Positions 36,160-45,661 are shown, counted from the stretch's first letter. The stretch is 64,000 bases of DNA from Actinomycetales bacterium (GCA_012729695.1 JAAYCP010000027.1:50857-114856), one strand, 5' to 3'. Made by a program: numbers and translations. The notes: generated by a model not told the origin, from the sequence alone.

Positions 36160-36187
36160 CTAGGAGGTCCAGGCTAGGAGGTCCAGG
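36160..36187. repeat. 14-nt direct duplication across the stop codon of an ABC exporter gene
   Basis: ctaggaggtccagg occurs at 36160-36173 and again at 36174-36187. The second copy encodes the last codons and TAG stop of the ABC gene on the minus strand; the first repeats them after the stop. Confidence 0.9.
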
Positions 36188-38255
36188 CCCGCCAGAGAGC
36201 GGCGTACTCGCCGCCGGCGGCGATCAGCTCGTCGTGGCTGCCGAGCTCGACGATGCGCCCCTCGTCGACCACCGCGATCCGGTCCGCATCGTGCGCCGTG
36301 TGCAGGCGGTGGGCGATGGCAACGACCGTGCGTCCGGTGAGGAGGGCACTCATCGACCCCTCGAGGTGGCGGGCCGTGCGCGGGTCGATGAGCGAGGTCG
36401 CCTCGTCGAGGACGAGAGTGTGCGGGTCGGCGAGGATGAGCCTCGCCAACGCCACCTGCTGGGCCTGAGCCGGTGTGAGGACGAAGTTCCCGGCGCCGAG
36501 CACCGTGTCGATCCCCTCGGGAAGGGCCTCCACCCAACCAAGGGCATCGACGGTCCGCAGGGCAGTGATGACCTCGTCTTCGCGTGCGTCCTCCCGGCCG
36601 AGGGCGACGTTGTCACGCACCGACCCCCGGAACACGTGATGCTCCTGGGTCACGAGCGCGACCTCGCGCCGCAGCACCGTGAGCGGGAGCTCGAGCAATT
36701 CGACGCCGCCGACCGACACCGAGCCCGTCCGAGGTCCGTGAATCCCGGAGAGCAGGCGGCCGAGGGTCGACTTGCCCGACCCGGAGGGCCCGACGATGGC
36801 CAGTCGCTCCCCTGTCCGCAACCGCAGGTCGATCCCGTGGAGGACGTCGTGGCCGGGACGGTATGCGTAGCGCAGGTCGGTCCCGATGAGCTCGCGGCCG
36901 TGCGGGAGGCTCTCCCCGGGGCTGCGGTCGGGCGGCACGATGGCGATCCCGAGCAGACGGGTCGTCGAAGCGGCGCCCACCTGGAGGCGGTCGACCATGG
37001 ACACGAGCCGGTCGAAGGGCGCGTAGAACATCTCCATGTAGAGCATGGCCGCCGTCACCTGGCCGAGAGAGACCAGGCCACGCCAGTACGCCCACGATCC
37101 GAGGGCGAGAACGAGGACCCGCGGCAGGCTGAAGGCCATGTCCATGACCCCGAAGAGCAGGTTGCGCAACGTCATTCCGTAGCGCTCCGCCTGGGCGGAC
37201 ACGGCGATGTCGTCCTCGGACCTACGTCGACGCTGCTCCTCCAGCCCCAGCGCCTCGACCGTGCGGGCACCTTCGACCGTCTCGGCGAGCGTCGTGTTGA
37301 TCGCGCTGTAGGTGGCGCCCTCGGTCACGTAGGCGGCCGGCGCCCGGCGCAGGTAGCGGGCGACGTGCGGCAGGGCCAGGAGCATGAGCACGAGGGCCGG
37401 CAGCGCGAGCAGCCAGCTGTTGACGAGCATCGCGACGAGCGAGAGCAAGACCGTGATGGTCCCGATGATGAACTCGGGGATCGCGAAGCGCACACTCTCG
37501 CTCATCGCCCCGACGTCGCGGGTGACCCTGGTGACCAGATCGCCCGTGCTCGCGCTCTCGACGCGGCCGAGCGGCAGTCGGAGGACCGCACGGATGACCG
37601 TCTCACGAGCCTCTGCGAGGGCACCGTGGCCGAGAACGGCCGCGAGCGCCTTGGCGATGAAGGTGAACACTGTCTGCGCGACGACCACGCCGATCACGAC
37701 GAGCGTGAGCGTGCGGATCGACATCCCTCCCACATCGCCATCGCCTGTGACGGTGGCGTCGACGAGCCGGCCGAGGATCATCGGCACCGCGAGCCCGGCA
37801 CCCGCGGCGAGCGCGTTGGCGAGGACCACGGCCAGGACGAGGCCGATCCGCCGCTTGAGCAGTCCGCCGACGAACTCGACGACGTGCTTCGGCTGTGCCA
37901 CCGGCAGCCCCTGCTTCGGGGACTGCGCGGCAGCGAGCGTCGACTCGGCTCGCTGCCTGCGCAGCGCATGCCGACGCCAGAGCGCCCGATAGCGGGCACG
38001 CAGGCCGAGCGTGCGGTCGACGACGAGCTCGTCCGGGATGGGTGAGACGGGTCGGCGGTCCTCGCGCCACGTGGCAGCCGAGTCGGCGAGGGAGCCTTCG
38101 AGTCCGAGCATGGCCACCCGTCCGGCCCCATCCACGGCGGTTGCCACCGCGGATGAGGTGTCCGTGAATGAGGTGTCCGTGGATGAGGTGTCGCGGCTGT
38201 CGGGGCGGAGGGCGTCGCCGGCGGAGCCGAGGTCCTGGAGCTGGTTGTCCGTCAT
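36174..38255 (-). CDS. ABC exporter half-transporter with intact Walker motifs and degenerate signature
   Basis: 693 aa. Six-helix membrane domain (about residues 145-450) followed by an ATPase. Walker A VGPSGSGKSTLGRLL (about 488), Q-loop LVTQEHH, Walker B LVLDEATSLID and H-loop AHRL are intact. The signature motif is LTPAQAQ where LSGGQ is expected (about 593). It should pair with the next gene's product, which has the reverse pattern. The N-terminus of about 130 aa includes TDTS repeats from the 15-nt array at 38152-38196. ATG 38255 overlaps the upstream partner's stop. Substrate unknown. Confidence 0.88.
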   Translation of the reverse strand: MTDNQLQDLGSAGDALRPDSRDTSSTDTSFTDTSSAVATAVDGAGRVAMLGLEGSLADSAATWREDRRPVSPIPDELVVDRTLGLRARYRALWRRHALRRQRAESTLAAAQSPKQGLPVAQPKHVVEFVGGLLKRRIGLVLAVVLANALAAGAGLAVPMILGRLVDATVTGDGDVGGMSIRTLTLVVIGVVVAQTVFTFIAKALAAVLGHGALAEARETVIRAVLRLPLGRVESASTGDLVTRVTRDVGAMSESVRFAIPEFIIGTITVLLSLVAMLVNSWLLALPALVLMLLALPHVARYLRRAPAAYVTEGATYSAINTTLAETVEGARTVEALGLEEQRRRRSEDDIAVSAQAERYGMTLRNLLFGVMDMAFSLPRVLVLALGSWAYWRGLVSLGQVTAAMLYMEMFYAPFDRLVSMVDRLQVGAASTTRLLGIAIVPPDRSPGESLPHGRELIGTDLRYAYRPGHDVLHGIDLRLRTGERLAIVGPSGSGKSTLGRLLSGIHGPRTGSVSVGGVELLELPLTVLRREVALVTQEHHVFRGSVRDNVALGREDAREDEVITALRTVDALGWVEALPEGIDTVLGAGNFVLTPAQAQQVALARLILADPHTLVLDEATSLIDPRTARHLEGSMSALLTGRTVVAIAHRLHTAHDADRIAVVDEGRIVELGSHDELIAAGGEYAALWRAWTS
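38152..38196. repeat. 15-nt tandem repeat, three copies, in-frame near the 5' end of an ABC gene
   Basis: Units 38152-38166, 38167-38181 and 38182-38196 follow gatgaggtgtccgtg. They encode repeated TDTS-type residues on the minus strand. A multiple of three keeps the frame. Confidence 0.9.
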
Positions 38256-40318
38256 GACCTCACCTCCACATGCTCCGCGTCCGGCGCCCGCTCGCCGTCC
38301 TGCGGCTCGCGACCGTGCGCATACTCGTCGTCGTCCTGTGCTCGATGGTCCTGTGCTCGATCGTCCTGTGCTCGATGGTCCGGGGACCGACGAAGCACCC
38401 CGTTCCGGGCGCCCTTCATCGGTTCCTCGCCGACCGGGTCGGGTGCTGAGGCGGACTCCTCCCCGCGGAGCACCACGTCACGGTAGGCCGCGTTCCTCGC
38501 CACGAGGTCCTCGTGCCGACCTGTGTCGGCGACGACGCCGTCGACGAGGAAGACGACCTCGTCGGCATGGTGCAGCAGCAGGGGGGAGGCGGACATCACG
38601 ACCGTGGTCCTCCCCCGCCGGTGCGCTCCGAGTCGCTCCGCGATACGTGCCTCGGTGTGGGCATCCACGGCAGAGGTGGGCTCGACGAGGACGAGAACCG
38701 GTGGGTCCTGCGCCAGGGCGCGAGCGAGGACCAGTCGCTGGCGCTGCCCGCCGCTCAGACCACGCCCACGCTCGTCGAGCACGCCCTGCCAACCGCCGGG
38801 CGTGATGTCGTAGACGTCCTCCGCCGACGCGGCCCGCAGGGCAGCCTCGGCCTGCTCCCGCGTGCACACCCCGTGCGGGTCGATGGCGTCCTGGAGCGTC
38901 CCGGCGAAGACGAAGGCGCTGGTGTCGCTGACCAGGATGGTCCGCCGCACCTCGGCGAGGTCGACCTGAGCGAGGTCGATGCTGCCGACCGTCACACCCC
39001 AGGTGTCCGCTGCGCGCTCGGTGTCACGACGCTCGATGGCCTCCCGCTGCTCCTTCGCCCGGCGGCGGGCGAGCGCCGCCTGGCGGCCGCGTGCGTCCTC
39101 GTCGCCATCCATCTCGGGCGGGTCCGACTCGCGCGGGAGGTACCGCCCGAGACGGTCAGCGAGCGCGGCCGAGTCGTCGGGGGACGCAGAGACGACGAGC
39201 GTGAGCGAGCCCGGCCGGATCTGCACACCGGACTGCTCGTCGGTGATCGGCTGATCCGGGTCGAGGTAGGCGTTCCTGTCCTGCGGCCACGGCGCGGCCT
39301 GCCCCAGCACGCTGGCCGTCTTCCGTGCCGAGACGATTGCCCGGGTCGACTTCTGCGCGAGGAAGAAGAAGGACCGGATCGGCTGGAGCAGGAAGAGCGC
39401 GTATCCGAGGAACATGATGAGCTCCCCGATCTGGAGGTCTCCGGAGCGCACCTCACGGATCCCGAGCCACATGAGCGCGACGACGAACATCCCTGAGAGC
39501 AGGACGCCCATCGCCTCCACGAGTGCCTGCCAGGCTCCCGCGCGGACCCCTGCCTCGCGCACCCGCTGGGACTGGCGGGCGTAGTTGTCGCCGAAGATGC
39601 GCTCGCCGCCAATGCCACGCAGGATCCGCAGACCGGCCACGATGTCGGTCGCCCGCCCGGTCAGCTCGGAGTCACGGGTGCGCTCCCGCGTCTGGGCATT
39701 GCCCATCGGCCGCAGGAGCGGGGCGGAGGTGAGCACGAGCAGCGGCGCCACCAGAAGGATCACGAGACCCAGCTCGAGGTTGATGCGCAGGACGATGACG
39801 GCGATGGCGATGTATGCGATGAGCTGGCCGATCGTGTGTGTCACGATCTCGAGGAAGCCGCCGAACTGGTCACTGTCGCTCCCCGCGACCGAGAGCACCT
39901 CGCCCGTGGGGACCCGCCGGGGCAGCACATGGCCGAGGATCACGCTCTTGTGGGTGACGAGGGAGACCGTGCCGTAGAGCGCGACGAGCCAGGAGCGCAC
40001 GACAGCCGTGTGGTAGAGCACACCGCTGCCGGCCCCGATGACGGTGACGCCGAGAAGGACGAGCACCCACAGCGTCAGTCGGCCCGTGTCGGCGGGGACG
40101 ATGCCCTCGTCGACGGCCTTGCCGAGGACCCACGGAGATGCTGCCGCCGGGAGCACCCAGGCCAGGCTCAGCAGGCTGCAGGCCACGAAGAGCAGGCCCT
40201 GGTTGCGGACGAACCACCACAACAACCGCCCCGGCGATCTGGTGTCCGGAACGGTGCGGTCGGTGCTCCCCGTGGACCGTTCGGTCCACGCGGTGACGAG
40301 GGGTGGAAAGTCGCGCAT
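38252..40318 (-). CDS. ABC exporter half-transporter with degenerate nucleotide site and intact signature
   Basis: 688 aa. Six-helix membrane domain and ATPase domain. The Walker A position reads VVSASPDDSAAL (about residue 373), without the lysine; the Q-loop reads LVSDTSAF; Walker B reads LVLVEPTSAVD, without the aspartate; the H-loop histidine is absent (MSASPLL). The signature LSGGQRQRLVLARAL is canonical. It would supply the signature to the partner's intact Walker site. The C-terminal tail has HRAQD repeats from the array at 38333-38377. ATG 40318; the stop overlaps the partner (ATGA). Confidence 0.88.
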   Translation of the reverse strand: MRDFPPLVTAWTERSTGSTDRTVPDTRSPGRLLWWFVRNQGLLFVACSLLSLAWVLPAAASPWVLGKAVDEGIVPADTGRLTLWVLVLLGVTVIGAGSGVLYHTAVVRSWLVALYGTVSLVTHKSVILGHVLPRRVPTGEVLSVAGSDSDQFGGFLEIVTHTIGQLIAYIAIAVIVLRINLELGLVILLVAPLLVLTSAPLLRPMGNAQTRERTRDSELTGRATDIVAGLRILRGIGGERIFGDNYARQSQRVREAGVRAGAWQALVEAMGVLLSGMFVVALMWLGIREVRSGDLQIGELIMFLGYALFLLQPIRSFFFLAQKSTRAIVSARKTASVLGQAAPWPQDRNAYLDPDQPITDEQSGVQIRPGSLTLVVSASPDDSAALADRLGRYLPRESDPPEMDGDEDARGRQAALARRRAKEQREAIERRDTERAADTWGVTVGSIDLAQVDLAEVRRTILVSDTSAFVFAGTLQDAIDPHGVCTREQAEAALRAASAEDVYDITPGGWQGVLDERGRGLSGGQRQRLVLARALAQDPPVLVLVEPTSAVDAHTEARIAERLGAHRRGRTTVVMSASPLLLHHADEVVFLVDGVVADTGRHEDLVARNAAYRDVVLRGEESASAPDPVGEEPMKGARNGVLRRSPDHRAQDDRAQDHRAQDDDEYAHGREPQDGERAPDAEHVEVRS
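38333..38377. repeat. 15-nt tandem repeat, three copies, in-frame near the 3' end of an ABC gene
   Basis: Units 38333-38347, 38348-38362 and 38363-38377 follow gtcctgtgctcgatg with one mismatch. They encode HRAQD repeats in the C-terminal tail. The array lies 137 bp from the other 15-nt array, so both flank the junction of the two ABC genes. Confidence 0.92.
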
Positions 40319-40561
40319 GGCCGGATCAGCGTACGTCCGCTGACCGACAACTCACGAACCGTTTTCCCGCTCCCGCTGCCCCATAAGGCTGCGTTCCCGG
40401 CGCCTCCGCGGCGCTCATCCACCGACCCCGGGGCCCTCCCCCAGCCGCTCCGCGGCCGACGATCGGGACGGTCTTCCCGCCGCCGACGCTGTCCACCTCT
40501 CGCGGCCGACCCGCCCTCCGCAGCAGATCCGCGCAGGGCGGGCGCCGCATACAGTTTCGGC
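40319..40561. promoter_or_regulatory. Divergent region between the ABC exporter and aminotransferase genes
   Basis: 243 bp that must hold two divergent promoters. One CGCATAC heptamer lies at about 40547, 8 bp before the aminotransferase ATG. No operator was identified. Confidence 0.4.
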
Positions 40562-41728
40562 ATGAGCAGAGCACCCGGTCACCCCGCCCTTGCGCCGTTC
40601 GGGACGACCATCTTCTCGGAGATGTCAGCCCTCGCGCGCGAGCACGGTGCGATCAACCTCGGCCAGGGGTTCCCCGACACCGACGGTCCACAGGAGATCC
40701 TCGATGCCGCGCGACAGGCGATCGCGGACGGCCGGAACCAGTACCCACCATTCCCAGGCGACCCGGCGCTCCTCGAGGCGATCGCGGCGCACCAGGCGCG
40801 CTTCTACGGACTGGGCATCGATCCGCGCGATCAGATCCTCGTGACCGTCGGCGCCACCGAGGCCATCGCCGTGGCCATGCTCGCCATGGTCCAGCCGGGT
40901 GACGAGGTCGTGACCTTCGAGCCCTACTACGACTCCTACGCCGCCACGATCGCGCTCGCCGGCGGCGTCCGGCGCACCAGTGCGCTGCGGTTCCCCGACT
41001 TCGCGCTCGACGGGGAGTCGCTCCGGGCGGCCTTCTCGGAGCGGACCCGCCTCGTGCTGCTCAACACGCCGCACAACCCAACCGGAAAGGTGTTCACCCT
41101 CGAGGAGCTGACGCTGATCTGCGATCTGGCGAAGGAGTTCGACGCGTGGGTCGTGACCGACGAGGTCTACGAGCACCTCGTCTTCGACGGCCGTGAGCAC
41201 ATCCCGGTCGCCAGCCTGCCGGGGATGGCCGAGCGCACCCTCACGATCTCCTCGGCGGGCAAGACGTTCTCCACGACCGGCTGGAAGGTGGGCTGGGTGA
41301 GCGGACCGGCCGAGGCGATCTCTGCACTGCGGGCGGTCAAGCAGTTCGTCTCCTTCTCGGCCTCCGGCCCGTTCCAGCCCGCCGTGGCGGTCGGGCTGGG
41401 TCTGGGTGATGAGGTGTATGCGTCGCTCGCCTCGGGCCTGGAGAGCAAGCGTGACCTGCTGGTCGAGGGCCTTCGCAGCGCCGGTCTGCGCGTCGCTGTG
41501 CCGGCGGGGACCTACTTCGTCGTCGCGGACGCCAGTCCCCTGGGTGGTGCCGATGGACTGGCCTTCGCCCGCTCCTTGCCGGCCCGCGCCGGCGTCGCCT
41601 GTGTCCCGGTCTCGGTGTTCTGCGACGACGTCGACTCCGCTCGGTCCCTCGTGCGCTTCGCGTTCTGCAAGGAGGACGACGTCCTCCGCGAAGGCGTTGC
41701 GCGGTTGAGCGCGCTGGCCGGCGCGTAG
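40562..41728 (+). CDS. Class I/II aminotransferase (DapC / kynurenine aminotransferase-like)
   Basis: 388 aa. PLP-dependent aminotransferase with INLGQGFPDTDGP at the N-terminus, NTPHNPTGKVF near 170 and the PLP lysine in SSAGKTFSTTGWKVGW (about 233). The QGFPD motif is typical of kynurenine/glutamine transaminase-like and DapC-type enzymes. In mycobacteria close relatives are proposed as N-succinyldiaminopimelate aminotransferase. The frame is open far upstream, but ATG 40562 fits homologous starts. Confidence 0.83.
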   Translation: MSRAPGHPALAPFGTTIFSEMSALAREHGAINLGQGFPDTDGPQEILDAARQAIADGRNQYPPFPGDPALLEAIAAHQARFYGLGIDPRDQILVTVGATEAIAVAMLAMVQPGDEVVTFEPYYDSYAATIALAGGVRRTSALRFPDFALDGESLRAAFSERTRLVLLNTPHNPTGKVFTLEELTLICDLAKEFDAWVVTDEVYEHLVFDGREHIPVASLPGMAERTLTISSAGKTFSTTGWKVGWVSGPAEAISALRAVKQFVSFSASGPFQPAVAVGLGLGDEVYASLASGLESKRDLLVEGLRSAGLRVAVPAGTYFVVADASPLGGADGLAFARSLPARAGVACVPVSVFCDDVDSARSLVRFAFCKEDDVLREGVARLSALAGA

Positions 41729-41794
41729 TCGTCGTCCACGGACGAGGCCCTCGCCGGGCATGTCGTCCACAACCGACGGCGAGGCATCGCCCCG

Positions 41795-41812
41795 ACCTCG
41801 ACCGGGAGGTCA
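41795..41812 (+). terminator. Small hairpin after the aminotransferase gene
   Basis: gacctc gaccgg gaggtc forms a 6-bp stem just before the M23 gene start; a longer imperfect pair cctcgcc/ggcgagg lies upstream (about 41748-41785). Terminator function is only possible. Confidence 0.3.
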
Positions 41813-41821
41813 GGCTGGGGC

Positions 41822-42385
41822 ATGGCCATCACGACCCCGCACCGTCGACGCAGCGCGCTGAGTCGGTCGCTCGTCGCAGTGGCGGTGTGGTTGGCGGTCC
41901 TGTCCGGCTCGCTCGTCCTCATGCCTGCGGACGTGGCAGGGTCACCCTCTGGCGCGGAGGCGCCGTGGCGGTGGCCCCTGGCACCGGTACCGCGAGTAGA
42001 GCAACCCTTCGAGAGGCCGGCCACGGCGTACGGCCGGGGGCACCGCGGAATCGACCTGTCCGCCGAGGAGGGCCAACCTGTCCTCGCGGTCGCCGATGGC
42101 GTCGTGACGCACAGCGGCATGGTGGCCGGCCGAGGGACGGTGACCGTGCGGCACAGCGGAGGTGTCGCGAGCACGTATGAGCCACTGGACGATCGGATCG
42201 CCGAGGGCACGGAAGTGGGAGCAGGAGTGACGCTCGGACGGATCGGAAGCGGCAGTCACTGCGAAGAACCGTGCCTCCATCTCGGTGCGCGCCTGGGTGA
42301 GGAGTACCTCGATCCCCTGCTCCTCCTCACCCGGGTGCGCATCGTCCTCCTGCCCCTGCTGCCAGGAACGGCAAGGACCCCATGA
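41822..42385 (+). CDS. M23 family (LytM-domain) peptidase-like protein
   Basis: 187 aa. An N-terminal signal anchor (about residues 13-37) is followed by a LytM domain: YGRGHRGIDLSAEEGQPV carries the H-x-D zinc ligands and CLHLGARLG corresponds to the usual HxH. The first His of HxH is Cys here, a variant I recall from actinobacterial homologues encoded near rpsB. It probably acts on, or binds, cell-wall peptidoglycan outside the membrane. In many actinobacteria this gene is next to rpsB; here it is 7 kb away. Confidence 0.8.
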   Translation: MAITTPHRRRSALSRSLVAVAVWLAVLSGSLVLMPADVAGSPSGAEAPWRWPLAPVPRVEQPFERPATAYGRGHRGIDLSAEEGQPVLAVADGVVTHSGMVAGRGTVTVRHSGGVASTYEPLDDRIAEGTEVGAGVTLGRIGSGSHCEEPCLHLGARLGEEYLDPLLLLTRVRIVLLPLLPGTARTP

Positions 42386-42446
42386 GCCCCGGCGCAGGTG
42401 CGCGCCTCCCCTGTGGACGACGACCTTCGCGCCTACGATGACAGCC

Positions 42447-43160
42447 ATGGACTGGGCCGCCTACGACGCAGTGTTGTTCGACCTGGACGGTGTGCTCACC
42501 CCGACCGCGGAGGTGCACATGCGGGCGTGGGAGGAGATGTTCAACAGCTTCCTCACATCGCTCGGCGGTCAGGAGCCGTACACGAGGGAGGACTACTTCA
42601 CCTACGTGGACGGCAAACCGCGCTACGAGGGCGTGCGGTCCTTCCTGGAGTCGCGGGGCATCGACCTGCCCGAGGGCGACCCCGCCGACGGGCCCGATGC
42701 GCTGACGGTCTGCGGACTCGGCAACCGGAAGAACGCCGCGTTCAACACCATCCTGGACAGGGACGGGGTGACGCCGTTCCCCGGCTCGGTCCGGCTCCTC
42801 GACGCCCTGGGCGGCCTTGGGCTGTCGATGGCCGTGGTCTCGTCGTCGAAGAACGCCGTCGCGGTCCTCAAGGCAGCCCGGCTGGCTGACCGGTTCCCTG
42901 TGGTCGTCGACGGCACCGTCGCGCTCGAGAAGGGACTGGCCGGGAAGCCATCCCCCGACACCTTCCTGTACGCCGCTGCCGAGCTGGCGGTGCCCCCGTC
43001 ATCTGCGGTCGTCGTGGAGGATGCCGTCTCGGGAGTGCAGGCCGGCGCCGCCGGCGGCTTCGGGTGCGTTCTCGGTGTCGACCGGGGCGCGGGCGCCGAG
43101 ACGCTCCGGGCAGCGGGGGCCGACATCGTCGTCACCGATCTGGAGGAGGTGCTGCCATGA
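42447..43160 (+). CDS. HAD-family phosphatase, beta-phosphoglucomutase type
   Basis: 237 aa. HAD motif I is DLDGVLTPTAE (nucleophile and acid Asp residues 10 and 12), followed by SSSKNA (motif II), GKPSPDTF (motif III) and VVEDAVSGVQAG (motif IV). The cap type and its pairing with a GH65 gene indicate beta-phosphoglucomutase, which turns beta-glucose-1-phosphate into glucose-6-phosphate. ATG 42447 is chosen; ATG 42438 is also in frame. Its stop overlaps the GH65 start (ATGA). Confidence 0.85.
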   Translation: MDWAAYDAVLFDLDGVLTPTAEVHMRAWEEMFNSFLTSLGGQEPYTREDYFTYVDGKPRYEGVRSFLESRGIDLPEGDPADGPDALTVCGLGNRKNAAFNTILDRDGVTPFPGSVRLLDALGGLGLSMAVVSSSKNAVAVLKAARLADRFPVVVDGTVALEKGLAGKPSPDTFLYAAAELAVPPSSAVVVEDAVSGVQAGAAGGFGCVLGVDRGAGAETLRAAGADIVVTDLEEVLP

Positions 43161-45661
43161 CCTTCGCAGAGCTGCCCGAGGACCCGCTGAACCGGTTCCG
43201 CTTCCCGGTGGACGAGTGGCGTCTCGTCGAGACGCGGCCGTCCACCTCCGACCTCGGCGTCACCGAGTCCCTCTTCGCCGTCGGCAACGGCTACCTAGGG
43301 ATGAGAGGAAATCCCGAGGAAGGCCGCGACGCGCACACCCACGGCACGTACATCAACGGCTTCCACGAGACCTGGCCGATCAGCCACGCCGAAGCCGCCT
43401 ACGGCCTGGCGACGACCGGCCAGACCATCGTCAACGCACCCGACACGAAGATCATGAAGATCTACGTCGACGACGAGCCGCTCATCATCTCCATCGCGGA
43501 CCTCGTTGAGTACGAACGCATCCTCGACTTCCGGGACGGGATCCTCTACCGCGACCTGGTGTGGCGGACCCCGTCGGGGAAGCGCGTGCGGGTGCGGACG
43601 ACGCGGATGGTGAGCTTCACTGACCGCCATCTCGCGGTCATGACCGTCGAGCTCACGATGCTCCGCGGGTCGGCGCCCGTGGTCATCTCGTCCCAGATCC
43701 TCAACCGCCAGGACCTCAGCGACGAGTACCGGACGTCGGAGGCCGTCCCGGGGGTGGGCTTCGACCCCCGGCAGGCGAGTGCCTTCGAGCACCGGGTGCT
43801 GGAGCCCGCGCTGCAGTGGCGGACTCCGCGACGGATGACCTTGGGCTACCGCTGCGCCAACTCACGCATGACCATCGCGGTCGGGGCCGACCACGAGCTC
43901 GTCACCGACAACCCCTACGAGGTCCGCTACAGCCTGGAGCAGGACCTGGCCAAGCAAGTCTTCCGGATCACTGCGCAGGAGGGCGTTCCGGTCCGGCTCA
44001 CCAAGACGGTCGCCTACCACACCTCACGCAGCGTCCCGGTCGCCGAGCTCTCGGACCGGGTGCGTCGCACCCTGGACCGGGTCCGGGTGGACGGCGTCGA
44101 GAAGGTGCACGCGGCTCAACGAGCCTGGCTGGACGAGTACTGGGAGCGCTCCGACGTCCGGATCGAGCGCCAGCCGCACCTCCAGCAGGCCACGCGATGG
44201 TGCCTGTTCCATCTCGCCCAGGCTGCTGCCCGCGCCGACCAGCACGGCATCGCGGCGAAGGGCGTCACGGGATCCGGGTACGAGGGTCACTACTTCTGGG
44301 ACACCGAGATCTACGTCGTGCCGTTCCTCGCCTACACGAACCCGGTGATGGCGCGTAATGCCCTGCGCTTCCGGGTGAGCCTGCTCGATGCCGCCCGACG
44401 TCGCGCCGCCGAGATGTCGCTGCGTGGGGCCCTCTACCCTTGGCGCACGATCAACGGCGAGGAGGCGTCCGCCTACTACGCGGCGGGAACGGCGCAGTAC
44501 CACATCGACGGTGACATCGCGTTCGCGCTGTGCACCTACGCCGAGGTGACCGGCGACCGTGAGTTCATGCTCAACGACGGCGTGCTCGTCCTCATCGAGA
44601 CCGCGCGGATGTGGGCCGACCTCGGGTTCTGGCGGAACAACGGAGAGCCTGAGTTCCACATCCACGGGGTCACCGGCCCCGATGAGTACACGACGGTGGT
44701 CAACAACAACCTCTTCACCAACCTCATGGCGCGCGCCAACCTGCGAAGCGCCGCAGCCGTGGTGCGTGAGCTGCGCGAGCGGAATCCGCGGCGCTACGCG
44801 GAGATCTGTGCCGATCTGGAGCTGGACGAGCAGGAGGTCGAGGACTGGGAGCGCTGCGCGGACGGCATGGTCATCCCCTTCGACGAGACCCTGGGTATCC
44901 ATCCGCAGGCTGAGCACTTCCTCGACCGGGAGCTGTGGGACCTGGACAACACCCCCGCGGACAAGCGACCGCTCCTGCTGCACTACCACCCGCTCGTCAT
45001 CTACCGGTTCCAGGTGCTCAAGCAGGCTGATGTCGTCCTGGCACTCTTCCTCCACGGCGACGAGTTCACGCCCGAGGAGAAGCGGGCGGACTTCGAGTAC
45101 TACGACCCCATCACCACAGGGGACTCGAGCCTCTCCGCCGTCGTGCAATCGATCATGGCGGCCGAGGTGGGCTATCCCGGCCTGGCCCTGCACTACTTCC
45201 GGGAGGGGCTCTTCGTCGACCTGATCGACCTGCACGGCAACGCCGCGGACGGTGTGCACATCGCGTCCGCCGGCGGAGTCTGGAACGTCCTCACCCACGG
45301 ATTCGGCGGGCTGCGCAACCGCTCAGGTGTGATCACGTTCGACCCGCGTCTGCCTGTGCAGTGGGAAGCCCTGGAGTTTCCTCTCCAGGTCCGGTCAACC
45401 CGCTTCGTCGTGCGGGTGGAGCAGGAGTCGATCTCCTTCGCCCACGTCGAGGGTCCGGAGGTCGAGGTCGTTGTCCGCGGTACGGCGGTGACGGTGGCGC
45501 CCGGGGACCCCGTCGTCGTGCCTCTCGACGGGCACGGGCGACGAGACACCTGGCGACCGTCGGTAGCGAGTCTCGTGGGCGACCAGCGCGCAGACGGCAG
45601 CCGGCTCCGTGCCGAGGTGCCTCCCCATGCCGGAGCATGGCACGCCCCGTTCGGCGACTGA
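43157..45661 (+). CDS. Glycoside hydrolase family 65 phosphorylase (trehalose/maltose phosphorylase type)
   Basis: 834 aa. Family GH65 uses phosphate to cleave an alpha-glucosyl disaccharide, giving beta-glucose-1-phosphate. The catalytic acid is in HGVTGPDEYTTVVNNN (about residue 510). The N-terminal beta-sandwich, helical catalytic barrel and C-terminal jelly roll are in order and complete. It is the partner of the HAD phosphatase, the same pairing as Rv3400/Rv3401 in M. tuberculosis. Trehalose is the likely sugar because an LpqY-SugABC-like importer lies at 53.6-58.0 kb, but kojibiose or maltose remain possible. Confidence 0.88.
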   Translation: MTFAELPEDPLNRFRFPVDEWRLVETRPSTSDLGVTESLFAVGNGYLGMRGNPEEGRDAHTHGTYINGFHETWPISHAEAAYGLATTGQTIVNAPDTKIMKIYVDDEPLIISIADLVEYERILDFRDGILYRDLVWRTPSGKRVRVRTTRMVSFTDRHLAVMTVELTMLRGSAPVVISSQILNRQDLSDEYRTSEAVPGVGFDPRQASAFEHRVLEPALQWRTPRRMTLGYRCANSRMTIAVGADHELVTDNPYEVRYSLEQDLAKQVFRITAQEGVPVRLTKTVAYHTSRSVPVAELSDRVRRTLDRVRVDGVEKVHAAQRAWLDEYWERSDVRIERQPHLQQATRWCLFHLAQAAARADQHGIAAKGVTGSGYEGHYFWDTEIYVVPFLAYTNPVMARNALRFRVSLLDAARRRAAEMSLRGALYPWRTINGEEASAYYAAGTAQYHIDGDIAFALCTYAEVTGDREFMLNDGVLVLIETARMWADLGFWRNNGEPEFHIHGVTGPDEYTTVVNNNLFTNLMARANLRSAAAVVRELRERNPRRYAEICADLELDEQEVEDWERCADGMVIPFDETLGIHPQAEHFLDRELWDLDNTPADKRPLLLHYHPLVIYRFQVLKQADVVLALFLHGDEFTPEEKRADFEYYDPITTGDSSLSAVVQSIMAAEVGYPGLALHYFREGLFVDLIDLHGNAADGVHIASAGGVWNVLTHGFGGLRNRSGVITFDPRLPVQWEALEFPLQVRSTRFVVRVEQESISFAHVEGPEVEVVVRGTAVTVAPGDPVVVPLDGHGRRDTWRPSVASLVGDQRADGSRLRAEVPPHAGAWHAPFGD

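Noticed and set aside
36234-38045. A 603-codon plus-strand frame opposite an ABC exporter gene
   Set aside because: It has no conserved motif and is explained by codon bias of the real minus-strand gene.
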